Shown one piece after another: positions 17,187 to 26,912 of a stretch of 64,000 nt of DNA (its first letter is position 1; each line of letters starts with the position of its first letter). Origin of the DNA: Nitrospira sp. (GTDB lineage: Bacteria; Nitrospirota; Nitrospiria; Nitrospirales; Nitrospiraceae); assembly GCA_030444405.1 (NCBI GenBank), contig JARFPM010000002.1, positions 1-64,000 on the forward strand, written 5' to 3'. The notes below the pieces were generated by a model. The model was not told the DNA's origin and did no database searches. It saw only the letters and a list, made by a program, of their open reading frames with translations. The position numbers and the translations under genes were made by a program.

Positions 17187-18050
17187 ATGCCTTCTGAAAC
17201 AGGATCAGTAGCCACCCCCGTTGAACGGCTGGAACAAGCCTTGACTCAGAAGATTGAGGCGGGAGAGGTTGAGCTGCCCCTGCTTCCACAAGCAGCCAGC
17301 CAGGTGTTGGCGCTGGCAGCAGATCCAGCCTCCGATGCGGCAAAGCTCTCATCTTTGATTCACCGGGATCAAGCGCTTGCCGCGCATGTCATGCGGATCG
17401 CCAATTCACCGGCCTACATGCCTCGCAGCCCAGTGGTCTCTCTCCAGCACGCGGTGGCCATGCTGGGTATTACCCTCTTGTCCGAGATTGCCTTTACCGC
17501 TTCCTTGAAGTCCGGCGCGTTCAAAGTGCCTGGACATGAGGACGATGTGAAACGACTGTGGCGACACTCCCTGGCGAGTGGAGCCTTCGCGAAGGAAGTC
17601 GCCCGCATGAGACGTGTGAATGTCGAAAGCGCATACCTGTGTGGTCTGCTGCACGCAATCGGAAAACCCGTCGTATTGCAAACGGTGACGACCCTTGCAC
17701 ATGGGCAGCGAGTTACAGTTGAGAAGTCGGTCTTGCATGGGTGGGTCGATGGTTACCATTCCCGCGTAGGTGCCCTCATCGCAGAACAATGGAGTTTGCC
17801 TAAGCAGGTAGCAGCAGCCATCCAATATTTCGAAGATTACGACCATGCCGATTCGTTCCGTCAAGAGTGCCTGCTTACCTGTGCCGCCGATAGATTGGCG
17901 AGTCACCTCCTCGAACCCGATGATATGCCGGAAGAGACGCTTCGTGCGCATCCAGCCTTCGGGGAACTCAACCTCTATCCCAACGACATCGACCAGCTGC
18001 TGAACAGGAAGGATCACGTGCTGGCCATGGTGAACGCGTTAAATCTATGA
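17187..18050 (+). CDS. HDOD-domain protein
   Basis: The 287-residue protein is one HDOD domain: LPLLPQAASQVLALAADPA, LSSLIHRDQALAAHVMRIANS, VSLQHAVAMLGI and LCGLLHAIGKPV. HDOD domains resemble HD phosphohydrolases but usually lack the metal site and act in signalling or regulation of motility and stress. Here the expected HD pair is HA in LLHAIGKP, in line with loss of catalysis. The stop overlaps the sthA start by four bases, so the two are translated together. What links them is unknown. Confidence 0.88.
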   Translation: MPSETGSVATPVERLEQALTQKIEAGEVELPLLPQAASQVLALAADPASDAAKLSSLIHRDQALAAHVMRIANSPAYMPRSPVVSLQHAVAMLGITLLSEIAFTASLKSGAFKVPGHEDDVKRLWRHSLASGAFAKEVARMRRVNVESAYLCGLLHAIGKPVVLQTVTTLAHGQRVTVEKSVLHGWVDGYHSRVGALIAEQWSLPKQVAAAIQYFEDYDHADSFRQECLLTCAADRLASHLLEPDDMPEETLRAHPAFGELNLYPNDIDQLLNRKDHVLAMVNALNL

Positions 18051-19462
18051 GCACACCTGTTGCGTTCGATATCGTTGTGATCGGCGCCGGTCCAGCCGGC
18101 CAAAAAGCGGCGGTCCAGGGCGCGAAGGCCGGTAAGCGCGTTGCGCTGATTGAGCGAGAGCGCGGTATCGGAGGCAGCTGTGTCTATCGCGGCACGATCC
18201 CCAGCAAAACGTTGCGAGAAAGCGCGCTCCATCTGGATCGGCTCAAACGGGCAGGAGAAGCGTTCCAATTCAGCCTCAAGCCGGATACTCAAATTGCGAC
18301 CCTCTTGAACCGTCTTGAAGACGTGGTCCAGGCGCATGATTCCTTTATGAGCAGACAGTTGCGACGTAATGGCATTTCGCTGCTTCATGGTCGCGCGCGC
18401 TTCGCGAGCGAGCACATCGTCGAGATGCAAAGCGTTGATGGAGCCCACCAACAATTCACGGCTGGCACGATCGTTGTGGCGACAGGGTCCCGCCCCCGTA
18501 ACCCGAAGGAGATCCCCGTCGACCATGAGCATATCCTAGATAGCGATTCACTTCTTTCCATGATTTACTTACCACAGTCGCTGGCAGTGGTTGGCGGTGG
18601 TGTCATCGGCTGCGAGTACGCCTCCATCTTTGCGTTGCTGGGAGTAGAAGTCACCCTGATCGATCGCGCTCCCTATCCGCTTCAGTTTATGGATCGGGAA
18701 TTGGTCGAACAGTTCGTCAAAGGCTTTGAGCAGCAGGGCGGCCATTATCTCGGCGGACAACATATCGAGCAGGTGCAATGGAACGAGGTTGCGCACGTCG
18801 CCACGAAGCTGAGCGATGGAACGATAATCAATAGCGAGAAAATGCTGGTTGCCTTGGGACGGCAGGCCAACATCGAAGACCTGAATCTCTCCGCGGCGGG
18901 GATCATAGTTTCGGATAAAGGCGTGATCCCTGTGAATCAATACTGTCAGACGAACGTCCCCCACATCTATGCCGTTGGCGATATGGTCGGTGCGCCGGCA
19001 TTGGCATCCAAAGCCATGGAGCAGGGCCGACGCGCCGTCCGCCACGCCCTGAACCTCCCGATCGGTGATGCAGCCTCGACCATCCCATTAGGCATCTATA
19101 CGATCCCCGAAATGGCCAGTATCGGCCTCGATGAGATGGGCGCGCGAGAACGCTATCGAGACCCGTTGATCGGACGGGCGAAGTTTGAGGAAATCGCCCG
19201 CGCTCAGATATCGGGAGCTGGCTATGGCCTCCTCAAGATGGTGGCTGATCCAGCAGGTGAGCAGCTACTCGGGGTACAGGTTGTCGGGGATTCCGCCACG
19301 GAACTCGTACACCTGGGGCAATTAGCCATTCAGAGCGGCGCAACGATCGAATCCTTTATCGACAACGTCTTCAACTTCCCGACCTACACCGAAGCCTACC
19401 GTATCGCCGCACTCGATATCCTGGGCCAAGCGGCGCAACGTCGAACGGCCAAAGCCGCATAG
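18047..19462 (+). CDS. sthA: Soluble pyridine nucleotide transhydrogenase-like flavoprotein
   Basis: This 471-residue flavoprotein belongs to the dihydrolipoamide dehydrogenase superfamily. The FAD motif is VIGAGPAGQKAA, the NAD motif VVGGGVIGCEYASIFALLG, and the second FAD segment IYAVGDMVGAPALAS. The active-site region reads GGSCVYRGTIPSK with a single cysteine, as in SthA, not the CxxxxC disulfide of dihydrolipoamide dehydrogenase. It should exchange reducing equivalents between NADPH and NAD+ in the cytoplasm. The C-terminal dimer domain is complete. It is translationally coupled to the HDOD gene. Confidence 0.88.
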   Translation: MSTPVAFDIVVIGAGPAGQKAAVQGAKAGKRVALIERERGIGGSCVYRGTIPSKTLRESALHLDRLKRAGEAFQFSLKPDTQIATLLNRLEDVVQAHDSFMSRQLRRNGISLLHGRARFASEHIVEMQSVDGAHQQFTAGTIVVATGSRPRNPKEIPVDHEHILDSDSLLSMIYLPQSLAVVGGGVIGCEYASIFALLGVEVTLIDRAPYPLQFMDRELVEQFVKGFEQQGGHYLGGQHIEQVQWNEVAHVATKLSDGTIINSEKMLVALGRQANIEDLNLSAAGIIVSDKGVIPVNQYCQTNVPHIYAVGDMVGAPALASKAMEQGRRAVRHALNLPIGDAASTIPLGIYTIPEMASIGLDEMGARERYRDPLIGRAKFEEIARAQISGAGYGLLKMVADPAGEQLLGVQVVGDSATELVHLGQLAIQSGATIESFIDNVFNFPTYTEAYRIAALDILGQAAQRRTAKAA

Positions 19463-19512
19463 AGTTCGTCTTATCATGCTACTTCGCGGTCTTGTCTCTC
19501 ACGTTGAAACGG

Positions 19513-19829
19513 CTACATCTCCAAGTCTTTGACTACATGGTGGAGCCTAGCCCAATCTTCCGGGCTGAGAATCACAAACTCACATCCAAAACTGCCGGAC
19601 CTAAACCACCGAACTACCGCCTGGGAAACCTGGATAGGTGGTTCGTGATCTGAAGTGTGACCCTGTAATTGAAGAGCCGTGCCGGCTTGACCTCGATGAG
19701 GCTGAAAACGCAGCAGCCTCGAATCGACAGGTCGTTCAGAATCCCTTCACCGAAGACCACATTGGCGGAGCTGAATGAGCTCCAAAATTGAACAGCGAAC
19801 CGAGCATCCTTCCTGTGTTCCATGGCCAA
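19513..19829 (-). pseudogene. PilZ-domain protein, frameshifted
   Basis: From ATG 19829 the frame reads MEHRKDARFAVQFWSSF and GEGILNDLSIRGCCVFS, with the PilZ-like RxxxR (RKDAR) and DxSxxG (DLSIRG) motifs. Near 19682 the frame breaks after EVKP. One base further the expected continuation appears: TALQLQGHTSDHEPP, VSQAVVRWFRSGSFGCEFV and DWARLHHVVKDLE, ending at 19513. A single missing G in the GCC-GGC region would explain the break. The full protein would be about 105 residues, a stand-alone c-di-GMP receptor. An IS630 element begins 21 bases before its ATG, so its promoter is probably displaced. Confidence 0.78.
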
Positions 19830-19850
19830 ATCGCAGACCCTTCGTTGCTA

Positions 19851-20924
19851 GTATGGCGTCCCATTAATAACTTGCATAAGTCTAACTTCTCTGTGGGGTA
19901 TGCTTCTCTTCAAGGATGTGTCCCGATGCCAACCGGACGACCAAAACGAGTTGAGATTGTGTTGACACCTGCGGCACGCGTGCAACTGGAAGAACTAGGC
20001 CATGCTCGTTCGCTCCCGCAAGGCGTAGTTCGAGGCGCCCAGATCCTCTTGGCCTCGGCCGCGGGCAACTCAAATACCGCCATCACGCGGCGATTGAGTC
20101 TCGGCATGCCGACCATCGGCCTATGGCGGGATCGGCACCTCACTCACGGCCAGGCCAGCCGCGGCATGCCACGCGCTGGAGTGTGCGGCTCGTCGCCAAG
20201 GAGACGGGCATTCCCCAAAGCACCGTGCAGCGCTATCTGAACCTGTTCGGCATCCAGCCACGCCGGCAGCGCTCCTCTACGTTGTCCACCGATCCCTTCT
20301 TCATGGAGAAGCTGAGAGATGTCTTGGGCTGTATTTGAATCCGCCGGAGAACGCCTTGGTGCTGCGTGTGGATGAGACGAGCCCCATTCAGGCGCTGGAG
20401 CACACCCAGCCGGTACTGCCGATGGGCCTCGGGTATGTTGAAGGCGTCACGCATGATTATCGTCGGCATGGGACCGCCCCCTCTTTGCGGCCCTCAATAT
20501 TGCGAATGGCAAAGTCCTGACGCGGTGTCAGCCGCGGCATCGCGATCAGGAATTTCTGGCCTCACTTCGTCCTGTAGATCGGAGCGTGCCGGCTGCCTTG
20601 GATGTACATCTGATTGTGGACAACTATGCTACGCATAAACATCCGCAGGTCCGAGCCTGGCTTACCGCCCGCCCCCGCTATCATCTGCACTTTACGCCGA
20701 CGTATGCCTCATGGTTCAACCAAATCGAGCGCTGGTTCGGCCTCATTACTCAGTAAACCATCCGTCGAGGCTCTTTCCGAACCGTGCGCGAGCTGATTCG
20801 GCACATTGACAGTTCTGTACGGCATTATAACGCCCATTGTCGTCCCTTTGTCTGGACGGCCATGGCAGAGTCGATCTTGAGCAAACAGGAACAGCTTAGC
20901 CATGTTATTTCCGGGACGCAGCAC
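19851..20924 (+). mobile_element. IS630-family insertion sequence, decayed
   Basis: The element is about 1.07 kb. The 15-base ends at 19848-19862 and 20913-20927 are imperfect inverted copies with 12 matches (CTAGT, three mismatches, GCGTCCC). Both are bordered by TA (19849-19850 and 20925-20926), the target duplicated by this family. It carries one disrupted transposase gene. Its right TA is also part of the CTAG target of the adjoining IS5-type element. Confidence 0.75.
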
Positions 20925-20927
20925 TAG
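19926..20927 (+). pseudogene. IS630-family transposase, multiply frameshifted
   Basis: Pieces in different frames assemble into one IS630 transposase. MPTGRPKRVEIVLTPAARVQ and an N-terminal helix-turn-helix come first. [20 protein letters not shown] follows in a second frame, then [20 protein letters not shown] with the first catalytic Asp. Later frames hold DVHLIVDNYATHKHPQV and HFTPTYASWFNQIERWFG with the DDE Asp and Glu region. An in-frame TAA interrupts the part after ITQ. At least three frame changes rule out a functional product. Confidence 0.85.
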
Positions 20928-21759
20928 ATAGTGTCGTCACGAGATATCAGTCCAGAGAGCGATGCCCCGGATTGGGACAGCGGCGAGGAAGGACGCTGAG
21001 TTCTTGGCATATCACGTGGCGATGCCGCGCCACTGTTTGAGACGCAGGAAGGCGTTTTCGATCAGGTGGCCCAGCTTGTACAGGTCTTCGTCATAGGACC
21101 GTGGCGCGGTTCTGTTTTGTCTGGGCGGGATCACCACGTTCATGCCCTGACTGCCAGCCTGCTCGACGATCGCCGTGCTGTCATAGCCTTTATCAGCGAT
21201 CAGTTGGTCTGCCGTGAGGCCTTCGATCAGGCGACCAGCCTGTGCACAATCCGCCGCAGTATCTTGCGTAATAACGACTCTGAGCGCCAGACCATGCGTC
21301 TCCACGGCCAGATGTCTCTCGGTGTTGAGCCCCCTTTTGTCCGGCTCATGTCCCGGTTGCCGCCTTTGGCGCCCGCCGCATGCGGATGCACGTTGCAATG
21401 GCTGGCGTCAATCATCAGCCATTCATAGTCCGGCTCATCAACGAGGACGTTCCGCAATCCATCCCAGACGCCCTTGTCCCGCCAGCGGCAGAACCGACGC
21501 TGGACATTCTTCCAGTCGCTCAGGTCCGGCGGCAAATCACGCCAGGGGCTCCTGTTCGCAAAATCAAGAACATGGCATTGGATAAACAATCTATTATCTT
21601 TGGCAATCCCGCCTCAGACGCCTTCGCGCCCAGGTACATGCGCCTCCAGCAATTTCCACGTCCTGTCGGATATGTCGCGTCTTCTATGCGATGCGTTCAC
21701 GCTCACCCCCCTCGGTTCAGCATGAGTCTACATCTATTCTCATCTCGTGACGACACTCT
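20928..21759 (-). mobile_element. IS5-family (IS427-like) insertion sequence with CTAG duplication
   Basis: The 832-bp element has 16-bp perfect terminal repeats (AGTGTCGTCACGAGAT at 20930-20945 and its complement at 21742-21757), extended by two further bases with one mismatch. It is flanked by CTAG at 20924-20927 and 21760-21763. The left CTAG includes the right TA of the IS630 element, so this element inserted at that terminus. It contains a transposase gene on the minus strand that carries two nonsense codons. Confidence 0.88.
20937..21700 (-). pseudogene. IS5-family transposase with -1 frameshift site and two stops
   Basis: From GTG at 21700 the frame gives DISDRTWKLLEAHVPGREGV, a TGA at 21616-21614, then GGIAKDNRLFIQCHVLDFAN, SPWRDLPPDLSDWKNVQRRF and DYEWLMIDASHCNVHPHAAG. 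The second half (LNTERHLAVETHGLALR, LIADKGYDSTAIVEQ, SYDEDLYKLGHLIENAFLRL) lies in the -1 frame. The change point is an A4G5 run at 21330-21338, as expected for programmed frameshifting in this group. A further TGA follows WRGIAT, before the normal end YAKNSASFLAAV at 20937. The two stops suggest an inactive copy. Confidence 0.85.
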
Positions 21760-21766
21760 CTAGCCC

Positions 21767-22051
21767 TTAGCCCTTTATATTGTCGATAGGTTTGAGTTCC
21801 GCCACTGTTTTGGTGATTCCCGCGCGACCAACCACTTCGATCACATCTGAAATGTTCTTGCAGGCAAATCCCGCCTCTTCGGCCAGGCCGGGCATGGAGA
21901 CGGCCTTGGCGATGATACCCTGCTCCTTCATTTGATTGCGCACCTGCTCCCCACTGATGGTCTTCATCACCTGGACCAGCGACATCGTGCACCCTGACCC
22001 GTGCATCGTCGAAGCAAAGGTGTCACGCACCGCTTCTTTCGTCCGGTCCAA
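21767..22051 (-). pseudogene. rtcB: RtcB RNA ligase, C-terminal remnant
   Basis: The 94 codons match the end of RtcB (3'-phosphate RNA ligase): an STMHGSG segment with the conserved catalytic His region, ISGEQVRNQMKEQGI, DVIEVVGRAGITKTVAELKP and the terminal IKG. About 300 upstream residues, including the GMP-attachment part and other Mn ligands, are missing. The frame can be followed a little beyond 22051 (DTIRFPL) before similarity ends near the M24 peptidase gene. The stop lies three bases from the CTAG duplication of the IS5-type element. It cannot encode an active ligase. Confidence 0.78.
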
Positions 22052-22169
22052 TGGAAACCGGATCGTATCTGTTGGTGCGCTGCAAATCAGCGGTTGACCC
22101 GTTATACGATACCGGAGTGCTCACCCGATGGGAAAACGCAGAGATGAGGGGCCTGGTTGGGACTGCCGT

Positions 22170-23318
22170 CTATCCGAGCTCGAGGACTTTGGGAAAATTG
22201 GTGAGGTTGCGGCAGCCGTCCCTCGTGACTAGCACCATGTCCTCGATTCGGACTGCTCCCAGTCCTGGATAATACAGCCCTGGCTCGACCGTAACGACAT
22301 GGCCCTCTTGGAGGGGTGACCCGGTTCGACTGATACGTGGTGCTTCGTGAATATCCAGCCCTACACCATGTCCGGTTCCGTGAAAATATCCCTGCATACG
22401 CCCGTTCACCAGGCCGGTCTTGTATCCGGCCTTTTCAAAACGCGTGCAGATACCTTGATGAATCTTCATGCCATCAGCGCCGTCTTTGATCTTGTCGATG
22501 GCATCTTCCTGAGCATCCTTCACGACGCAATACAACCGTTTTAGTTCCGAGCTCGCCGTCCCGCGTATCACCGTACGGGACATGTCGGCAAAATAGCGGC
22601 TCGTTGCAGATCGAGGGAACACATCGAAGATAATACTACGATGAACCGGCAACGGTCCGCTTCCTTCATTGTGCGGATCACAGGCTTGCTCTCCCCCTGC
22701 CACGATCGTATGCTGGGCGATGCAGTCCCGCTCCATCAACTTCACGTTGATGAGCTTTTTGACCCGTTCCGAGGTAACCAGCGCGCCGTCGAGCCAGAGT
22801 TGCTCATCCTTGATCTCGGCCCCGCGTAGCATCGCGTGGGCTGCGGCCACGGCTTCTTCCGTCGCCCGCTGCGCGTCTTCGATATGACGCACTTCTTCCG
22901 CCGTCTTCACCACGCGCTGCTCATAGAAGGGGTCCCGCTTTGGTTTGAGACTGTATCCACGCTCTTGTAATCGAGCGGCATGGATGACCGGGAAATTGGC
23001 CGGCACCGAAAGACGGCGGATCTTGAACTCTTTCAAGACCACATGGACGATATCGACTGCCGTCGGGTCTTTCATTCCCTGTTTCTTTGCCTTCTGTTCG
23101 ATTTCAGAATAGGACAGCACCCGATCCACGGAGGCTTGGGTCCTGGCACGATCCATTTCCAGATCGCTCATGACCATCACCCGCTCACCTTTGATTTCGA
23201 GATAGATGAACGGGTCTGGCGCCATGAAACGTGTGGCATAGTACAGATTCGAGTCATGCTCGCTGGCGGCGATGAACAGTGTGGCCGCCTCTGGTTGTGA
23301 CATCGCGCTGCGTTTCAT
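22170..23318 (-). CDS. M24-family metallopeptidase, Xaa-Pro peptidase-like
   Basis: The 382-residue protein has a creatinase-like N-terminal domain and a C-terminal pita-bread peptidase domain. Metal ligands are visible in order: IIFDVFPRS and FADMSRTVI (two Asp), HGTGHGVGLDIHE (His), VVTVEPGLYY (Glu) and VRIEDMVLV (Glu). It should cleave peptides with a penultimate proline using two metal ions, probably in the cytoplasm as no signal is seen. The start may be the first Met or the one at residue 6. It stands alone downstream of a 234-base non-coding stretch. Confidence 0.9.
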   Translation of the reverse strand: MKRSAMSQPEAATLFIAASEHDSNLYYATRFMAPDPFIYLEIKGERVMVMSDLEMDRARTQASVDRVLSYSEIEQKAKKQGMKDPTAVDIVHVVLKEFKIRRLSVPANFPVIHAARLQERGYSLKPKRDPFYEQRVVKTAEEVRHIEDAQRATEEAVAAAHAMLRGAEIKDEQLWLDGALVTSERVKKLINVKLMERDCIAQHTIVAGGEQACDPHNEGSGPLPVHRSIIFDVFPRSATSRYFADMSRTVIRGTASSELKRLYCVVKDAQEDAIDKIKDGADGMKIHQGICTRFEKAGYKTGLVNGRMQGYFHGTGHGVGLDIHEAPRISRTGSPLQEGHVVTVEPGLYYPGLGAVRIEDMVLVTRDGCRNLTNFPKVLELG

Positions 23319-23552
23319 GGATGAACTAACAAGGCCCCTGCACCGAATGAGCTATCTGAGACGATCGGAGTAGAGTTTTCAGGATATTCAAAATGGTCAT
23401 TCAGCAAGGCCGCAGAGAATTTGAACAACGAAGCATACTCGGTTGGTACGTCGAGGCCTTCGAATGACCGAGAACGCAGCTGGGGAGCATTTTCAACATC
23501 CTGAGCAGATGCTAACATGGCTATGTGGGGGGCGGTCAAGAAACATGGCTCG

Positions 23553-26500
23553 TCAGGGCACTGCAGGAGCCGTGGAGTGAGTTATATCTTTTGGTCTTAC
23601 ACCAGATTCTTCATCCTGGGTAACCAAGTCTATCGGCAGCGTCAGGGTGTTCGTTAAAACATCGACCGCGAGTTGGGCCAACCCTGATAGGCCGGATGCA
23701 AAGGACTTCGCCGGCAGATAGGTCACCTCTGGGTCTTCGATCGAACCCTTCGCCGCAAACATCGCTGTTGCCCACCCCTTGCGGTCCCCTGCAACGATTC
23801 GCCCGAAGAGCGGAATGGTCTTGAGAAACTGGGAATAAGACCCGAACGGACTCACCGCGAAAACCAAATCCACCTGGTCCGTCGGTAAATCATAATTCCC
23901 CGCCGCGGTGATCTTGAGAATCGGACTATCGATGATCAAGTTTTCGGTCTGGAACAAGCCGTTCTGAATCACAATTGTCGCAGATATTCTGTTGTACGGT
24001 AGCCCTTCTTTTTCGAGATCGACTTTTCCCAGCAGCACGGCCGGGAGGTTCAGCATACTGATGATTTTCCACACTGCCCGTTCATTTGCTTTCAGAATAT
24101 GCCCGTTTTCTGACAGGACCTCAACCTTCCCATTCAAAGAAGGATAGACGCCGTGTGGATTTCGCCCATGGCCGCGAAGAGAACCGCTGAGGCGAATTTC
24201 TCCCGACGCGGGAGCAATTTTGGCATTGGACAATCTCGACAGATCGTCGACCTCCACCCCCGTCGCTCGGAATGAGAGATCAAAATCAGCGGGGGCCTTT
24301 GGGGGAAGTCGCACCACCAGCCTTCCGGCCACTTGCCCATGAGTTGACTCGCCGGAAAGCCGATCGAGATCAAGCACCCCGTCCTGAATATTGATTCGAG
24401 CGGCCAGCGAGCCGAATTTCAGATGTTTGTAGCGCCCGCGCGCAACCGCTGCTGACATGGTGACTTGGCTGGTCGCCGCCAACGTTTCGAGGAACTCTCG
24501 GATTGGTGTCCGTTCACCCTTCGGAATCACCAGGCTCAAATCCAATTGGTTTGACTCGATCTTGCCCGTGACGATCGGCTTCGCCATCCAGTTTCGAACT
24601 GTGGCCTCTATAGCAATGTCACTCCCTTGAACCATAAAGGACAGCCGCTTGAGTTCGACCTCGTTGCGGGCAAACTTCACTCTGGCATAGAGATCCTGTA
24701 TGTGCCCATCAATCCCTTTCGCCTGCATCAGCCCGTTCGTCAGTCCCATCCATCCGGTCATCCGCCAGGTCTTCCAATCCGGCTCTTTCCCTTTGACATC
24801 CAGCGAGACTTCGATATTGCCCGCTTCAAGCCCACCTATAGATATCCATTCCGGAAGACTGGATACCGACAACATACCGGTCGCCACTGCCATATCGATC
24901 ATAAAGCCATTACCGAACTGCATGGTTCCCTTGGCTGGAATGTTCAAAGATGGCAGGACCAGCTCCACTCGTTGCAGCTTTACGCTTGTAGACTGGGGCA
25001 TCACACCCTCAAACTCCACAGTGGCGTGAGAACCGACAGGCTTTGCAATCGCCCCAAGCGCTACCATTGCGTCATCCAACACAACGGACCCTCGGATATG
25101 AGGTCTCGCCGTCGAACCAGAGAACACAATCGTCGAGCTGAGCGTACCCTCGAACGCACTCTGTTCGATCGCCGAGGAACGAAACAGCCGAACCATCTGC
25201 GCCGCATCGCCGCGCCCACGAATGACAAAATCCTGATACTGACTTTGGGATCCTCCGGTGATGGTACCTTGAACCTGCACAACGGTTCTCCCAAGATGTC
25301 CGGCAACTTGATCAAACTGTGTGGACCCATCGGCCAAAACAAATCTTCCCTGCATCCCGGTCAAGCGCTCCGGTAAATTCACATGGGTCAGACTGACTTG
25401 GCGAGCCGTAATCTCCCCGCCGGCAAACATGATCCTGCCGGACTGGTTCAACGGACCCACAAGGCGAAACGTCGTCTGCGCCGTGCCCTCAGCGTCGCGG
25501 ATACCGGCCAGCAACTGCGTGACTCGCTCCGCTTTCACGGTCCTCGCCAGAAACTCAACGAGATGCGTTGCCGCCATCTCGCCCGTGATCTCCAGTTCCA
25601 ACCATGGACCTGCCTCGATAAACGATACCTCCCCTTTTCCACCCGTGACCTGCATTGCCCCATACATTCCGGTTACCTTGGTGATGCGTACACGGCCGGT
25701 CTCAACCACCACCACCGCAGCGATGTCCTTCGCAACTATACGATCACTGCCCATCAAGCCCCGACCTTCGCTGATATGAAACTCCCCGATCGTCGCAATT
25801 TGGGGACCGGTCGTCGCACTCCCGGTGAGCGTCGCATTCACCACTTGCACCTTGCCGTCGATCTGCCGATCCACCAGCAGGGCTGGAAGCTGCGAATGGA
25901 TCCAGTCAGGGGCAATGGTTTTCAGGAGGTGAGGGAGGGCAACCAGAGAACTGCTGAACGTGACGGCAAACGTCGGTTGAGGAGTCAGAAGGCCGGCCAG
26001 ATTGGCCTTTCCTTTCAGTGTGATGTTATTCATATGCGCGGTCATGTCTGACAGAACCATGTCATATCCGGCAACACCCGGCATCACGCGAACGGTACTC
26101 TTGAGGTTCAACGCCCCTTGAAGATGCTCAGAAACCGGCCTGGGACCGAGGAAATCGGCCGCGTCCCGTATCTTGAGATCAGCAGCGTCGATCTGTCCTT
26201 CAAACTGAAGTCCTGTGGCCGATTCGGCTGTCTCTTCACCCGACAACGACACCGATGGTTCTGCTCGTTTGACGACACCATCCAGCGATACAGCGGATAA
26301 GCCTGATTCTCCTTGATGAGCCACCGACAAATGCAAGTCAGCGAGGCCATGATCAGGCCGGACCAGCAGCCTAAACTCGACGCGCTCCAACTTGAGGGAC
26401 CTGATACCATCGGGTCTGGCGGCATCAATGACCGTGATTGCTCCATTGACGAGCGTCGCCTCTCTGACCATAAGCGTCCGCGCCATCATGTCCATCGTTT

Positions 26501-26912
26501 GCTGGTCGGAATCTGCCTTGCTGGTCAACCCGTCAAGGACATTCCAACGACCGCGTTCGTTCCGCCGAAGCGTCAGTGTTGGTTCCTCGATCAACAATCG
26601 CTTGCCGACAACTTGTTTTTTGAGGAGCGGCAGGAGACGTAAGACCAGATCGACCCGCTTAGCCGTAAGGAACACCTGTTCTGATTCAGGATCGTGAATT
26701 TTGACATCGGTGAGTTCCACGCGGATACGTGGAAAGATCACAAACTTGGCGCGATGCACGTCGATCTTTCTGCCCAAACTCTCTTCAAGCTGTTCCAGAA
26801 CAAAATCTTTGAGATAGTCTTGGCCGGTCAGCTCTCTCGAAAATGAGAGGAACACGACGGCCAACACCGTGAAGGCGAGTACGATCACGAGGGCAAGCCG
26901 GAGACGGGACAC
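23553..26912 (-). CDS. AsmA-family envelope protein
   Basis: The 1119-residue protein has an N-terminal transmembrane helix (LALVIVLAFTVLAVVFLSF) and a very long beta-rich periplasmic part. The N terminus LGRKIDVHRAKFVIFPRIRVELTDVKI is typical of AsmA proteins, and a C-terminal AsmA-like domain runs through LPYNRISATIVIQNGLF and DLPTDQVDLVFAVSPFGSYSQF. Such proteins are thought to bridge the two membranes and support phospholipid transport or outer-membrane assembly. It is preceded and followed by unrelated genes. Its length is at the upper end for AsmA relatives. Confidence 0.86.
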   Translation of the reverse strand: MSRLRLALVIVLAFTVLAVVFLSFSRELTGQDYLKDFVLEQLEESLGRKIDVHRAKFVIFPRIRVELTDVKIHDPESEQVFLTAKRVDLVLRLLPLLKKQVVGKRLLIEEPTLTLRRNERGRWNVLDGLTSKADSDQQTMDMMARTLMVREATLVNGAITVIDAARPDGIRSLKLERVEFRLLVRPDHGLADLHLSVAHQGESGLSAVSLDGVVKRAEPSVSLSGEETAESATGLQFEGQIDAADLKIRDAADFLGPRPVSEHLQGALNLKSTVRVMPGVAGYDMVLSDMTAHMNNITLKGKANLAGLLTPQPTFAVTFSSSLVALPHLLKTIAPDWIHSQLPALLVDRQIDGKVQVVNATLTGSATTGPQIATIGEFHISEGRGLMGSDRIVAKDIAAVVVVETGRVRITKVTGMYGAMQVTGGKGEVSFIEAGPWLELEITGEMAATHLVEFLARTVKAERVTQLLAGIRDAEGTAQTTFRLVGPLNQSGRIMFAGGEITARQVSLTHVNLPERLTGMQGRFVLADGSTQFDQVAGHLGRTVVQVQGTITGGSQSQYQDFVIRGRGDAAQMVRLFRSSAIEQSAFEGTLSSTIVFSGSTARPHIRGSVVLDDAMVALGAIAKPVGSHATVEFEGVMPQSTSVKLQRVELVLPSLNIPAKGTMQFGNGFMIDMAVATGMLSVSSLPEWISIGGLEAGNIEVSLDVKGKEPDWKTWRMTGWMGLTNGLMQAKGIDGHIQDLYARVKFARNEVELKRLSFMVQGSDIAIEATVRNWMAKPIVTGKIESNQLDLSLVIPKGERTPIREFLETLAATSQVTMSAAVARGRYKHLKFGSLAARINIQDGVLDLDRLSGESTHGQVAGRLVVRLPPKAPADFDLSFRATGVEVDDLSRLSNAKIAPASGEIRLSGSLRGHGRNPHGVYPSLNGKVEVLSENGHILKANERAVWKIISMLNLPAVLLGKVDLEKEGLPYNRISATIVIQNGLFQTENLIIDSPILKITAAGNYDLPTDQVDLVFAVSPFGSYSQFLKTIPLFGRIVAGDRKGWATAMFAAKGSIEDPEVTYLPAKSFASGLSGLAQLAVDVLTNTLTLPIDLVTQDEESGVRPKDITHSTAPAVP

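Noticed and set aside
23315-23539. 74-codon minus-strand frame overlapping the M24 peptidase start by four bases
   Set aside because: The overlap looks like coupling, but the product shows no family features and has no clear ribosome-binding site. It more likely holds the peptidase promoter.
24627-25376. 249-codon frame antisense to the AsmA gene
   Set aside because: The AsmA frame is continuous for 1119 codons with family motifs; this is a long shadow caused by GC-rich codon use.
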